A DNA stretch of 64,000 nt from Diphasiastrum complanatum (Eukaryota > Streptophyta > Lycopodiopsida > Lycopodiales > Lycopodiaceae), in the NCBI GenBank assembly GCA_029204225.1, contig CM055096.1, positions 40,152,970-40,216,969 of the forward strand, in the 5' to 3' direction. Positions 37,161 to 49,655 of this stretch are shown in pieces. A model generated the notes under the pieces. It was not told the DNA's origin and searched no databases. It saw nothing but the letters and a program-made list of their open reading frames with translations. The position numbers and the translations under genes are program-made. Positions within the stretch are counted from its first letter, which is position 1. Every line of letters begins with the position of its first letter.

Positions 37161-40100
37161 AGATTAATTTTGACTCGACATCGGAAACCTATCTTGTCTA
37201 TAAAGCTTGTAGGTTGCTTAATATTAGCTAAAGAGGAAGTAAAGTTACTTCAACATTAACAGAATATTTTGTAATATCTAAAATTCGAATGGACAGAAAA
37301 AAAAAAAAATCGTATTTAAAGGGCAAAATATCTCTTGCATACATGTAGACAAATAATTATTGCTTCATTTTCTCAATTACGCCTTTTCCCCTTTCAGATT
37401 TTCAGTTCGTTTAGAGTGTCACATTTTTTGAAACCTTTATTTCAAGGTTGGAATCATATTACATAAAGTTAGTGTATTTTCGACCAATGAAGCTACACAA
37501 TATTTTAGGCATTATGATCTTTCACCTAAAACATACAAATTTAGGTTGTTTTGCAATAGAGTAATTACATTTTAATGACAAAGTGTTCAATCTTATTAGT
37601 TAATATCTAGGTTTTGATGTCAATCAAAATTTGACATTTTCTTACAATTGAAACTAAATCATGTAATGGTGTTAGAGTTTCCACCAACAACCGTTTACGT
37701 GATATTTCATGGGGAATGATTTTTGGCGAGCATTTCTCAGTGAGCAGTTTCATGACAAAGGCGAGCATATCGATCGTCTTTCATCCCAGTCATTATGTTG
37801 AAAGTTTTTTCTTTGTTATTATTTGTGATTGCTCTTACAAGGAGTAAAAGTAGAGCAAAGAAAAAAAAGGCAGTATGGCATTTCCATCTTCAAATAAAAA
37901 ACATCGACCTTTATTGATGGCATAAAATTGTTTAGCTTTTTTGCAAGAGACACCTTTGGAACTCTATTTTCTCGTCAAAAGCCCAAATAACCCATAGAGT
38001 ATAGTCAACAATTACTAGCTATCAAACGAAGCCCTATTGCTGAAATCTCGATGTCCTTTGATGTCATGATGATGTCAGCATTTCCAAACTTGAGCATACA
38101 ACTAATATGTGAGGTAGTTGGCACATAGAAGACAACTTCACAATATGCATTCTTCAATGTGAGATAAGCATTCCAGCAATCTTCATAATCCACAGACAAG
38201 GCAACTAATTACTTCACAAGTCAATCATCTAAATTTTACTAAAATGCATCTGCTATGCATGCAAACCAGATCATACACTTGAGAAACTACAAGTTTGCAA
38301 ATGTTGTTGTAGCATGAGAAATTGTTTACTCTAGTCAAAAACCTACTAGTAGTGAGAACTACCATGTCATTCCCTAGAGTAATACAATCTCTTTGAAGCT
38401 TGTATTTTCCTTTCTTTTTCTATCATTTCACAATTCCTGAAAGTTTTTATAGGATGGTTAGTAATATTGGTACAAATATAAAAGTGAAAAATATTCCAAT
38501 CTGTTTTTCAATTGTGCACACTCATAGCATTCAAGGTTTAGATGTCAGGGGTTAGAGTCTAACAAGGATTGTCTAAATCTAGAAACATGCCAGTTGATAC
38601 AAATTTGATGCTATGGATAACTGAACTTAAAAATTGAAATTTGATAACTAAAACATTCCATGTAACAACATACCTTTATTCTGTACTACATATAAGTGTC
38701 ACCATGTCCTAGACACCAACAAAGCCAAAATGCTTACTTGTCATACAAAACCGTAAATGTGCTTGAATTAAATCCAAAGATCTAGCTTGAATCTGATAGC
38801 GGTGCAAACCCAGTTGTGAATCTCCAAGTGACACCCTCAATAAACCATCATTCTTTTTCAAAGCCAGAGGTTCATATCCTAGAGAGTTTTGTAATGTATT
38901 AAGAATGTCAAATAATCACACATACAACTTTCACTGCCCTCTATGGATACATACTTTCTGATTTTGATTTTAAAAAAAAAAGCACCAGACTTGAAGTGCT
39001 AGAACATGTTCAAAGTACCTACTATACATAGTAGCATTGAGTTGCTAATCTGCAATATCAATGAGCTTCAAATCAAAGTTGCAAAATATTCTCATATGTG
39101 ATACTGAAACAACAATCATGCCCACAACCTTACTCTCATATGTCAGTCAAATGGTGCTCTTTGGTTGACTTGTTGAAAGAACTATTTCTTTCTTTCCTTG
39201 TTTGTAAGTTCACCTATCTAACACTTTAAAGCATCTCCCCCAATGTACATAAAGGCCCCAAATTGATAAATTACAAGAATCAATATTCAGATGTAGTAAA
39301 TCATTCAATCAATTGGGCATAAAATTTATTAGCTACTGTCATTGCTCTATTAGCAAGAATTATTGAAACTAGCCTCCACATTTAAATAGATGCTCTTTAG
39401 AGCAAAAAACAAACATATAGTGTGCTCGTGGAAAGGAAGCTCAAGTATATTGAAGAGCTAGTCAAATTTTTAGAAACTCGTTCCAACCCAAACTAGTTGG
39501 AACATGGTACAAAATACATTTCAAAAGAAAAAAATGTGACCAGATTTTGGAATGGAACACATTTTGGAATGTGTTCTATTCTAGAATGGTCAAATGTAAT
39601 AGATAAGTGGATGGGTCCAGAAAACATTCAAATTTAAATCTTGTTCCTACCAAATTGAACTAGTGTAACAAGTGAAAAAGAAAAGTGGCAATATCTCAAT
39701 GTCAGTTCTAGGATAGTATTTATACATAACAAATGAGATACATACCATCTTTGACTCTATAAATTCGTATTAAACTATCAACCCCATGAATAATATGGAC
39801 TTTATGCTACATCATCCTTACTCTTGTCAGCAATGCCCTTGGATGTCAAATGCATAAAGATATGTCAACATTAGCGTTCATAAATTAGCACAAAATCCAA
39901 CATGCTAAGTTGCCTTTTGTGTGAGCAAGATAAGCATTGATCCTTAATCCAAAGCGTTTTCATATAGTCACCATGATGAAGCCTAGCATTAAAGAACACA
40001 ACTTGTCAAATGGAATTTATATTTCATCATTGAAATACAACGAATATTTACATATCATCACTTCAGCTTGCTCAAACAAAACAAAACTTGGCAAAAATAG

Positions 40101-41357
40101 TTTGAAGGCATTAGCGCAACCTAGTTGATAATATGAAAATAAAATATAGTTATGAATGTCTACAATGGTATGAAATATAACAAAAAAGAGATGTGGAATC
40201 TTTAATATCATGGAATTCACCTACAAAGTATTGGTTCATCAACTCCATCATGCATAGCACAAAGTTAGGGACTCGGGAATATGTGCTATAACATCCCAAA
40301 CCAAGCCATTGGAGCCCAAGAGTAGGTGCAGGTTGAATGCATAAAGCTTTGTCCAAATTGGACTTCATGCATGTATGCAAGACCAACATTGGTGAGTCTA
40401 ACAACTTTGACAAACTGAGAACCGCTATTGGTAAAGTTACTTCAATTAATCATTTAAATGTAGCTCTCCTTCTCAAAATGGCCTTCCTATAAGGTGCCTA
40501 ATTGCCTTTTCTACAAGCAAAACATTGAGCAATGAAACTACCTGCTCCACCAACCAATGAGCCTCTTACAACCACCTAAAGAACCTTTGGAAGACTCCTA
40601 AAGCCAAGACTTGATCTTGGCTTTAAGCAACCATAATTGTACACAGTGGTGGTCAAGATTAACTTTTGCAACATTGTATAACATGTTTGATCCAATATCC
40701 TTGTAGGGTTACCTTGCTAGCATGTTGGGAAAAAGGCTTACATTCATATTGACAAGGCTCTAACATATGTTTTGTAATTATTCATTTCACTAACATCAGG
40801 CACCATAAAACTTTAGCTTTCTCATTGGCTTTGATCAATACTAGGTATGTCAAACTTCTATCTGAACCTACTTTCAGCTCAACAATGTATTGTGTTTTGA
40901 TTCGACTTGCCTCCTCAACGTGATTACCCTCAAATTGTACATAATATAATGGGGAAATTGTTAGTGCTTAAATGTAGATTGAGCATGACTTTAAAATATT
41001 AGCACATCCAAGGGTGAAAAAATCATAAGCCCCAGATAGAAAGTAAACATTATGACAATATTAATTGCCAATTAATTGTGTAGATATAGAGACTTGTAAT
41101 CTCGAAATGCAAAAAACCAGAAATTCAAGTCTCCTTCACATTGCAGAGATGGGCTAGAAAGAAAAATATCTCTTAATATGCATGAATGGATCTTAATGTT
41201 AGGCAAGGAATGATTATGCGTTGTTAGGCAAAGAGTTTTGTAGGGTTTAGGACTCAATGTTTCAAAGTTCAGAGACTGTGGTGATTACATCCACTCCATT
41301 TTTTTGTCTATCTAAACATATTTTTTGGTATATTACGGGTACCTCATGTTGTGGTGC
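37161..41357. other. Unassigned AT-rich region, about 4.2 kb
   Basis: I found no domain, RNA gene, repeat boundary or long frame. Frames of 60-90 codons on both strands show no recognised motif. Confidence 0.55.
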
Positions 41358-41370
41358 GGCTCTGATACCA
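41358..41370 (-). other. Reverse-strand Copia primer site
   Basis: The reverse strand reads TGGTATCAGAGCC, a perfect initiator-tRNA primer site, next to an LTR edge TGTGGAAGC at 41375. Confidence 0.88.
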
Positions 41371-41374
41371 CTCC

Positions 41375-41900
41375 TGTGGAAGCAGGCACTGAAATCACTC
41401 TATGGGCAGAAATAGATATCAGCACTAATACCACTTCTATTGGGAGAAAAACAAATTGTTATAACCAGTAGGATCGTGGACTACTTGGAGAATGGAATTA
41501 CGAGCAGTTCTTTGTGTGTGAAATCAGATTATCAGTGTAGGAGTCATAGACTGCCGTGAAGGAGAGATTGCAAAAACAATTAGGCGTCTGAGACAGCTAT
41601 GCAATCCTCTAATATTGGTAACCTGAGAGAATGTAGAACTAATTTAGACGTCGTAGATAGCCATACAATTATCTGATAATGGTGTTTGTGTAAAAAGGAG
41701 TGAGAGTTATCATTCAACAAGAATGCAATGAAGTAGAACAATAGCGAATTTGTATAATGAAAGGTTGTAAAAACAACAATCAGACCACAATACACTTGCG
41801 TTGATAAGCGCGTGATCCTACTAGCAGATTCAAGACAATTGCTAAGGTTCTAAAATAGTTCTCTCTCTCTATATATATAATCACTAACTCTGAGAAGTCA
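41375..41900 (-). repeat. 5' LTR piece of a reverse-strand Copia
   Basis: Reverse complement of the later part of the LTR at 23851-25342. The match includes the ACGCGCTTATCA, GGCAGTCT and CTCAGAGTTAGTGATT blocks. The U3 end is missing, so the right edge is a truncation. The internal region to its left is not recognisable. Confidence 0.8.
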
Positions 41901-41999
41901 GCTACTGATAAAAGGCGTTCTCCGCTATTTGACCTTATGTATCATAAGCCTCTCATCTATCATCTCCTTAATGTCACTCAAACGCAGAAATCCATGGCC

Positions 42000-42610
42000 G
42001 GCAGAAAAGCCACGAGTTGAATTGGTGAACTAGCCAGTGATTCCGGGAATTTTAGAGAGAGTCTCCGTGGATGACCTGAGGCTACAGTTGCTAGACTTCG
42101 GGCACAAATACAAGACAAGTGCCAACCTATGCGTGCAAGAAAGTGTCAAATACTGTCGATCTATGGCCTTTCTAATGCAGCAAGAACGTTTATGGGATCG
42201 TGGTATGGATCCGATCAAGATCAATCCCAATGTAGCCCTCCAATCAAAGGAAGACCATGAGATGATGGCCCAGCTATACTACAAAGCGGCCTTCATGTCA
42301 TCATAATACGTCACCATGGTGGAAGACTGGCAAGAGATGGGCTTCATCAAAAAGATACGATAGTACTTGGGGCCATTAAACTACAGAAGTAAGCTCCACT
42401 TCCAAGTATTTGAAGCCCTGGGGCGAAAGATGAGCGAGCAAAAACAAACGACAAGACGACGAGGGCTGGAATGTAGTGGCCATTGAGAGACCTCCATTTT
42501 TGAGAAACAGTTTTGCTGATAATAAGCACTTGGTTTTACGAAAGCGAACAATGATCCATGCTTTTCCAAATGCCGAGGGGAACAACATCACCGGTGTTGT
42601 AGTGGGTGGT
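42000..42610 (+). pseudogene. Decayed 3' ORF related to 58047-58649
   Basis: A frame open from 42037 to 42306, plus in-frame continuation past stops to about 42480, encodes RLWDRGMDPIKINPNVALQS, MAQLYYKAAFMSS and VTMVEDWQEMGFI. The ORF at 58047-58649 has the same pattern (WDRG-x-x-PI-x-x-N, then LYY-x-AA, then VE-x-W). Both lie immediately upstream of a polypurine tract and an LTR starting TGTTAGCA, although the LTRs belong to different families. Function unknown. Confidence 0.7.
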
Positions 42611-42616
42611 GGATAA

Positions 42617-43650
42617 TGTTAGCAGATTCTAGGGAACCCCCAGATGCCGAGCCAAGCTGAAGACATAGATTATCTCTCACCCATGACCGAGGAGGTCTCA
42701 GAAGGAGGAGAGCAGAGGAAGCTGAGAACCAAGGATTACTAGCTAGGGTGACAGTTATTATTCATGTGAGCCTACATGGTGAATCCCAAAGAAGGAACGA
42801 CCATGTAGGAGCTAGTAACATTTCCTAGGCATTGTAAATAAGCATAGACCCCCTTAAATAATTTAGAGTGAGACACCTTTTGATGGTGACCTCTAGTGGA
42901 AGGGCAAATTTCACTTGTATTTTTCAAATTAGTGGAACTGCCACTTGGGCTTCACATGGGCAGCCTTTTTGCTTATCTAAGGCGCCCCTCTCTTGTGAGA
43001 GAGCTTTGATTGTATTGTCAATTGCTCTTGAGTGAATAAAGAAGATCTTCCATGAGTTCTTGATGATTGTAAAGCTCCTTGTTCATGGCAATCTTCTTGA
43101 GTGAAATTTCTATGAGCATGTTCTGACTTCTTTTTGTGTTTGTGGATTAATTAGATTTCTTGCTTACTCTCTTGCTTGTGGAATGTAGATGTGGATTAAC
43201 TTTCTTGTTTCTTGAATTTGTAGTTTCAGCATGCAGGTAAACTATAGAGCCGGAGATTGTTGATCAAATTTGCATACCTTCTAACAATCCTGTCCTTGAT
43301 TGTTCTTGGGCATTCCAAGCATCAAGAAATGGATGTTTCTTGATCCTTGGGCTGCTAGAGTGCTGTTGGGAAACTAGTTTTCTTGTTTCTTGTTTCTTGT
43401 TTCTTGTTTCTTGTTTCTTGTTGAGTAGCTTAATCTTGTCATTGCTTTGTTCCCTGATTTTGGTAGATAGATTGTAGATTTGCTCCCTGATTCAGATGGT
43501 TGATCTATACTGAGCTAGGACTAGTTGCATGGCTTGTACATGCATGTAGTTGAGTAATGTATTCGTCTCTTCTCACTGACAGGTTGGGAATACACGTTGT
43601 AATCTAAGAAACACTTCTGCTTGGAAACCGTTCTAACAAGAAGATCAAAC
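42617..43650 (+). repeat. LTR, family F4, copy 1
   Basis: Starts TGTTAGCAGATTC after a purine-rich tract (GTGGGTGGTGGATAA). The sequence recurs at about 45800-46850: shared blocks include GACCATGTA, CACCTTTTGATGGTGACC, TCTAGTGGA and CTTCCATGAG. The right edge is approximate. It contains about six tandem TTTCTTG units (43377-43424). Confidence 0.7.
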
Positions 43651-43703
43651 CATAAAGAACTGTAACCCACAAAAGTAAAAAAAAGAAGAACGAACGATAA
43701 CCA

Positions 43704-43733
43704 TGTTCACAGATTCAGTGGAATCTGTGAACA
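43704..43733. other. Perfect 13-bp hairpin
   Basis: TGTTCACAGATTC, a four-base loop AGTG, then the exact reverse complement. It lies just beyond the approximate end of the F4 LTR; a weaker relative is near 46902-46940 after the second copy. Confidence 0.85.
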
Positions 43734-43859
43734 GCTTGATACAAGGCCATTGAATTCATATGGCATAGTCTCCGGTGCCATAGAGTATTTGATGAATCAT
43801 CATGAGTTTGAGGTACTTGATCTGCATATAGGCGTACCTTCAAGTAATACAGGTTGTCT

Positions 43860-45196
43860 TTTCTTCTACCTTGAGTAATCAGTGTACTGGTGTTTGCATC
43901 AACGACGTTTTATGTTTCGTGTGAAAACATCACATGCATCTCAGCATCTGCTATCCGTGCGACTGATAGCAAGTCCTGTTGTAATGTAGGTACGAACAGA
44001 ATGTCTTCGAGTCGCCTGTCTCTATCATTTGTGTTGAGCCACAACGAATCAATACCATTCACTTGATGTTTCGATCCATCTCCAAGAATAATAAATCTTG
44101 ACGGATCTACACTCCGAAAGTCAGACATTATCCATCTTGATGTAACCGAAGTGTGAGGTTGCTCCTGAATCAAGGATTACCTCCTGTGTGTTAGGTGTCA
44201 ATAGTGCACCTTGTCTACATAGATGTAGGAGGTCAAATTTCCATGATTCGATCTTTCTTTATCCATCTTCGAGCTTTCTGGCTCTTCAATGTAGGATGAA
44301 CTATTATTGTTCTCCCATCTGGTGACAGTCCATGGCTGCATGACCCTTCTTATGACAATGGATACACTCGATTTTCAGATTTAGCCAACACAAATCGACA
44401 GTATGTCCTTCACGTTTGCATCTCACGAATATCTTCTTGTCTCCACTCTGTTGTTTCAACTTTTCTTTGTTCTTCTATTTGCCTTTGTTGGCTCCTTCTG
44501 ATTGTTGGTCTCGATCCTGCTTTCGATTAGACTCTCTCTTAGGCTTGAATTGCTTTTTCATCTTCTCTTTGTTGTTGTAGAGAGCTTGGTCAGAAGCATC
44601 CTTGTGATCAAGGTGCTCTCGAACTTCGACTTCTTCTCAAATCTCAATCACTGCCTTTTCGAGTGTCATAGCTGGATCCTTTGCTAGCAATGTTTAGGTT
44701 GTCTGGAAGGATCTTGGTAAAGCTCTTAACAGGTAGGTGAGTTGCTTCTCTACTGATACTACATTCTTTGCTCTTGAATTGTATAATGAAAGGAACAGAT
44801 CCTTCATCTTTTTGATAAAGGAGGTGAAGTCTTTGCCATCCTATTGCAGGTTTGTCAACTGATCTTCAAGAACCATGATCTGATTGCGTAATTTCATCTA
44901 AAATCTTGTGAGTATCGTATCTCACATCTCTCTTGTTTTAGAGAGTGTAGCTAGTCAAGAGTTAGGCTATCCTCGATGGACGATGACAACACGGCTATTG
45001 CCTTGTCATTCTTCTCTCTCCATTCGCGTAGCTCCTTGCCTGTAGTTGTAGGCATCTCCTCGGTGTCGTCTACCCAGGAAAACAATCCTTCTCCCTTTAG
45101 TATAAGAGAGGTCTTGACCTTCCATGCTAGGAATTTAGATCTTGATGAGTCGAGGATTGTATAGATCTTTGATTGTATACTGCTTATTGAAGCCAT
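43860..45196 (-). pseudogene. Copia gag-protease remnant
   Basis: Starts at ATG 45196 on the reverse strand with MASISSIQSK and KFLAWKVKTSLILKGEGLF, a Copia gag N terminus. Farther on, CIHCHKKGHAAMDC is a normal CX2CX4HX4C knuckle (about 44330-44375), preceded by a partial one. The protease region (43910-44173) is recognised by SRFIILGDGSKHQVNG and LEDILFVPTLQQDLLSV. Frames break between these parts. Integrase, RT and RNase H are absent. Confidence 0.83.
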
Positions 45197-45293
45197 TGTT
45201 GTAAATTGTGTTCTCACTTGTTAATGATTCTTTGTCTTGAATGCTTCACCTCCTAGATCTGATAGTTTTATAGCTATGTCAGACTATGACAAA

Positions 45294-45304
45294 CTCTAAT
45301 ACCA
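45294..45304 (-). other. Primer site of the gag-protease Copia
   Basis: The reverse strand reads TGGTATTAGAG, one base off the common motif. An LTR edge TGCAAATC lies at 45309. Confidence 0.75.
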
Positions 45305-45308
45305 CTAA

Positions 45309-45790
45309 TGCAAATCTAGCTCTGATGATGAAACGAAACGAAACGAAACTTAATCGAGCTCTGATATTGCTGAAGCGAAATAATCGCGAAGCGAAACAAA
45401 ATGCGAAGCAAAAAACAGTCGCGAACGAAATCAATTCGGATGGAGTTCGGATATGATTGCTGGTCACTGTCCGCTATATCATCTCTACAATCTTCCAAAA
45501 TGTGGACAGACACTGCTGATCTACATTGTAAATTAATTCAGCATTCAACAAGATTGAATCAATGTGCGAAATAGATAAAACAAGTGAATGAAATACACGA
45601 AAAATAACAGACAATAATTCATTCGAGATCAGACAAAATTTAGAATGATATGTGCATAATAGCTACAACATCATCTTTTAATCCTCTTGATTTCAAGCAC
45701 TGTGTGACAGACCCTCACAGCGCATTGGCATGAGAAAAATGGTGTTCTCTCACGAACAGTGTCTTGCTTACTCGCGAACTTCTTGAATCT
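45309..45790 (-). repeat. 5' LTR of the gag-protease Copia
   Basis: About 480 bp to the right of the primer site; right edge approximate. The part 45415-45635 recurs at 51003-51235 inside the F3 region. A repeat of the word CGAAACGAAA opens it. Confidence 0.65.
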
Positions 45791-45799
45791 TGTTGGCTG

Positions 45800-46850
45800 A
45801 TTCTGACGAATCTCCAAGATACTCGGATAGAGCAACTCAAGAGCACCTCTCACCTTAGACCAAGGAGGTCTCTTAGAAGACAAGACGAATGAAGACTGAG
45901 AGCCGAGTATGAGAACCAAGAAATGCTAGTTAGTAATAACAAGCCATAACTGTGTAAGCCTCATGGTGAATCCCGAAAGATGGACTGACCATGTAAGAAC
46001 TAGTATTTCTAGGCAAATGTAATAAATGCAAGTAGACCCCGCTTAAAGAAAGTAGAGTGAGCCACCTTTTGATGGTGACCTCTAGTGGAGAGCATTATTC
46101 CACTTGTAAATTATGAAATGTGGAAATTCCACTAGGATGCCACCTAAGGAGCTCTCTTGCTTATTTAAGAGACTCCCACTTTAAGTAGAGGAGCTTTTTG
46201 TGTATTGTATCAACTCCATGCTAAAATGAGAAGAGCCTCCATGAGTTAGATGCATCCATTGAGCTCCTTGATCATGATGGTTTTCTTAAGTGATGCCCCT
46301 ATGATCATGCCCTTCCATTCATATTGTGTGTGGTTGTGGATTTAGAGTGGATTAGTTTTCTTGCTTTCCTAGTTGTGGATTAGATTTCATGTTTTCTTGT
46401 GGATTAATGTAGGAGCCAACATTCAAGTAAACTAAATAGGCTAGAAATGTGGCGTAAATCTTGCATATTCTCTAACATTCTAGTTCTTGATGTTCTTGGG
46501 ATGTCCAAGAATCAAGACTGGTTGGTTTCTTAATTCTTGGACTTCTAACATGCTGTAGATTAGTTTTTGTTTCTTGTTTTGTCAATTTATGCAAGTAAAG
46601 TAGTGTAGGATCTGATTTTAGCTCATTTTGCAGTAAAGCAGAAGTAGGAATCCATCGTTGTTCAACTGAGCGATAACGTAGATCATTTCTTGAACGCATT
46701 GGCTTGCATTTTGGTTGATTATGCATGTGCATTCAGTTCAAGAGTGACCCATCCGGATGTCCTCTGACAGGCAGGACAATACTACAATGACTATCTGCCC
46801 CTTCTGCCTAATCTGGGCCTTAAAACAAGAAAGGTAATCTCAAGAAGTGC
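45800..46850 (+). repeat. LTR, family F4, copy 2
   Basis: Matches 42650-43650 in order. The start is unclear because it meets the Copia LTR; the end is set by the shared CTGACAGG block and is approximate. The purine-rich tract seen before copy 1 is not visible here. Confidence 0.65.
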
Positions 46851-47337
46851 CCACAGTCTCTACTGATAGGCAGAAGAAGAAAGAAACAAAGAAAAACTAG
46901 TTAACAGATTCTATAAGCTCTGAAGATGTCAACAGATCTCTATGAATCCTGCTTATAAAATTTTCTCACTCATAGGCAGACTTTTTCTGTTCTGTATTTG
47001 TTTGATGCATCAAGCAATTGTCTATACTCTGAGTAACATTCCTAATCAGACATATTAAACAATCTATAACTAATCATGGATTACAAGAGCGATGGATTAG
47101 GCACGTCCAAACACTCCTCTGTTGATGTCACCATATCATATCGGAGATTTGTACTTCATAGTACTTGCTTGATCTTTCTGGTCCTTTGCAGCGTGAAGGA
47201 TTTTGTGTCGCGAACATTTTTGTGTCGTGTCATGTCATTTGACCTTCTTCTGTTGGTCGTGTTGTTCGCGAACATTTCGTGTTTGTGTCTTTTCATCAAG
47301 TTGGGAGTTGAAAGCTAGCAGAGCTTTGATAACAGAA
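46851..47337. other. Unassigned region
   Basis: No recognised feature apart from the weak relative of the 43704 hairpin near 46902-46940. Confidence 0.5.
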
Positions 47338-47820
47338 ACATTTTGTTTCTTCATTTCATTAGGCTTTCAATATTCCTCTGGGCTTGTACATATTCTGAGT
47401 GTGCAGTTGGCCCCGGACAAGATACGATTGTCGATTTTGGCATGTTGTCTTTAATGTCGAGAAGCTCGTCCAAATTTTTTTCATTTTTCTCATACAAAGA
47501 GTCTAGCAATTCATTTCAAAATTCTTCATCATTATTCCATTTTGCGACATTGACCCTTATTTTCCCTGTCGAATCATAGTAGCTATGTACAACTTTAGAA
47601 GTAATGCGCTTTTGTTGCTTGATATCGAACTAGGTTGGCATATGTACATTTTTTTATTTAAGTTCCTCGACCATTTTGGTGAGCTTATTAACTTCTGCTT
47701 CAAAGAATTTATGTTTGTCGGCTGCCTTATCAATCTCGACTTTCATCTTCAAAAAATCCATTTTGGCCTTTGTCTAGGCCTTCTTGTGAATTGCCAACAG
47801 GGTGTCGTGATCATTTGTAC
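47338..47820 (-). pseudogene. Decayed coiled-coil ORF
   Basis: One reverse-strand frame runs about 160 codons with five stops and no frameshift seen. It reads AKMDFLKMKVEIDKAADKHK, then FFEAEVNKLTKMVEELK, then NNDEEF and KNEKNLDELLDIKDNM, a charged heptad-like pattern that suggests a coiled coil. I do not recognise the family. It lies just upstream of the gag at 47847 on the other strand. Confidence 0.45.
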
Positions 47821-47846
47821 TATTAATCTGTTCCTCATTCTACATC

Positions 47847-48122
47847 ATGTCACGAGATTGTGTTGAATCTTCTAATCTTGCACCTCCACGCCTAGAATGC
47901 AGAATCCCATGCATTGCTGCACCAAAGTATGATGGAGAATCTGACCCAATTAGATTTCTTCAAGAATTGGATAATGCATGTCGCTTCTATAGAGACACCT
48001 CTGAAACCGAAAAGCTCAAACTATTTTCTATGGTGCTCTATGGAATCGCCAAAGAGTGGTATCTCGACCTAGAAGCTTCCGATCAAAACCCTCAACAAGC
48101 ATATTATCAAAAGGGCCTTTGA
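47847..48122 (+). pseudogene. Ty3/Gypsy-type gag start, F3 copy 1
   Basis: Starts at ATG 47847 with MSRDCVESSNLAPPRLECRI and encodes the opening of a retrotransposon gag domain: YDGESDPIRFLQELDNACRF and KEWYLDLEAS. It stops after 92 codons. The same start occurs at 50341. The rest of gag is replaced by an unrelated tail. Confidence 0.82.
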
Positions 48123-48737
48123 GATTTTTCACAAAAAACAACAAGTGATGTTTTTGCAATTAAAGAAATCGACAAGTTATTCACTTTGTGACTATTCAAA
48201 AGGCACTACTTTATGCAAAAACAAAAAAAACCAAAAAAATGGCGATCGTTCAAGCATCTATTCCAAGCAATCCTTCATGGAGCTCTCAACCGTACAATTG
48301 ACCTCAAAGAAGCTGCAATCAAAATTCTGCCAATATCATATCTTCAAGAGACAACTATGAGCAACAAACCTTTGATCCATTCATTTACCCCCACCACCAC
48401 CCCCATATCCGACTCACATCTTACCACTTACCCTCACCTTCATTTCATTATCGTTCATTCACACCTTGTATTGTTTTCATACCATATTCAACAACCCAAG
48501 CTCTTGTACATCATCCATTGAATCCTCAGTGTGGGCAATTGGAAATACAACTCATTAAAGAGCCAAATGTTCTGGAGACGCTCATACTTCTTCAAAACTT
48601 CATCTCCTACACAGCAGCACTTTGCAAAATGTTCCACATCTACAAGCTGCGACTTTGACTCCTCCCACACCATAATGAGCAAGGTTCTTTATATTGCCAT
48701 TGACGTGGGACCGCTAATCCAATTAGGAGGGGGATAA
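48123..48737 (+). pseudogene. F3 element tail, forward copy
   Basis: Broken frames encode MAIVQASIPSNPSWSSQPYN, a His-rich stretch (PHHHPHIRLTSYH) and NVLETLILLQNFISYTAALC. The same tail is present in reverse at 61203-61890. The family is not recognised. It ends in the purine-rich tract AGGAGGGGGATAA before the F3 LTR. Confidence 0.65.
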
Positions 48738-49625
48738 TTTTAGCAACAAAGTAAAATCAAAGAAAAATTAAACATTGTGGCATGTGTATTGTAAGTCCAC
48801 GTGTGAGTACTTGTTAATAAACTCCTACCATGGCATGTGTGTTATAAGTCCATGGGTAGAAACTTAAATAAATTCTAAATTTCCCAGTTAGAAAACTTAA
48901 CTTAGAGATCTTAAACTTAGAAACTTAAGCTTAGAAAATAAAAGATTCTAAGTTATCTTGAGTTCTAAGTTTAGAGTCTTAGGCTTTCTAAGTTAGAAGT
49001 TGAGAAGTTTAGAAGCCTTCGAATGGCAAGTTTTAGAAACTAATCCCATAAGTTAGTAGAAGCTTATGAAAGACCCTTCTTGCTATAAGAAGAGAGGCAT
49101 TTCTCTTGTAAAATAACACTTTGAGATTATGGCAAATTGCTCTTGTTATTATCTTGCATTTTCATTGTGTTCCCTTTCAGAAGGTGCATAGCTTGAGGGA
49201 AGGTGCTCGGGCCTCCTCTTGCCTCCTTTTCATTGGTTTTAATTGTGGCATGTTTCTATTGTTTCATTGTTTAGTATAGCTACAATCTCATTTTATTTCC
49301 CTTTGGGAGTTAGAATTAGTTTTACGGTTTGCTAGTTGGGAAGCCTTAGCAAACCTAGTTTGTTGTTGATCCTTGCTAGTTGGGTAAGCCTTAGCAAGTT
49401 TATTTTCCAAGTAGTGGCTAGTTAAATATTGCCTTAGCCACACCTAACTAGTTTCCATTCCAAGCACCAGTTGGGAAGCCTTGGTGCTCCTTTTCATTTA
49501 TGTTTCCATTTCACAGTTGTTAAGCTTTGTAGAACTTAGAAGGTGGACGACCGGTCTACGACTATACTACGCACGAACCTCTTTCTTAGACCTAGCCAAC
49601 GTAGAAAGTAGATTTATTTCCAACA
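48738..49625 (+). repeat. LTR, family F3, copy A
   Basis: 888 bp. The expected start TGTTAGCAAC reads TTTTAGCAAC here, a G to T change. The end is TTCCAACA. It is preceded by a polypurine tract and followed by a primer site, so it serves as 3' LTR for the left internal region and 5' LTR for the right one. Internal short repeats include GCTAGTTGGG plus AAGCCTTAGCAA. Copies B (58663-59468) and C (60327-61202, reverse) belong to the same family. Confidence 0.85.
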
Positions 49626-49636
49626 TTGGCGCCCAT
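49626..49636 (+). other. F3 primer binding site
   Basis: TTGGCGCCCAT immediately follows the LTR, a common plant Gypsy primer type. Confidence 0.75.
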
Positions 49637-49655
49637 ACCATGAAGAAAAAAAAAA

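Noticed and set aside
37161-41357. Short frames as possible host genes
   Set aside because: None has a recognisable domain, splice pattern or supporting repeat context.
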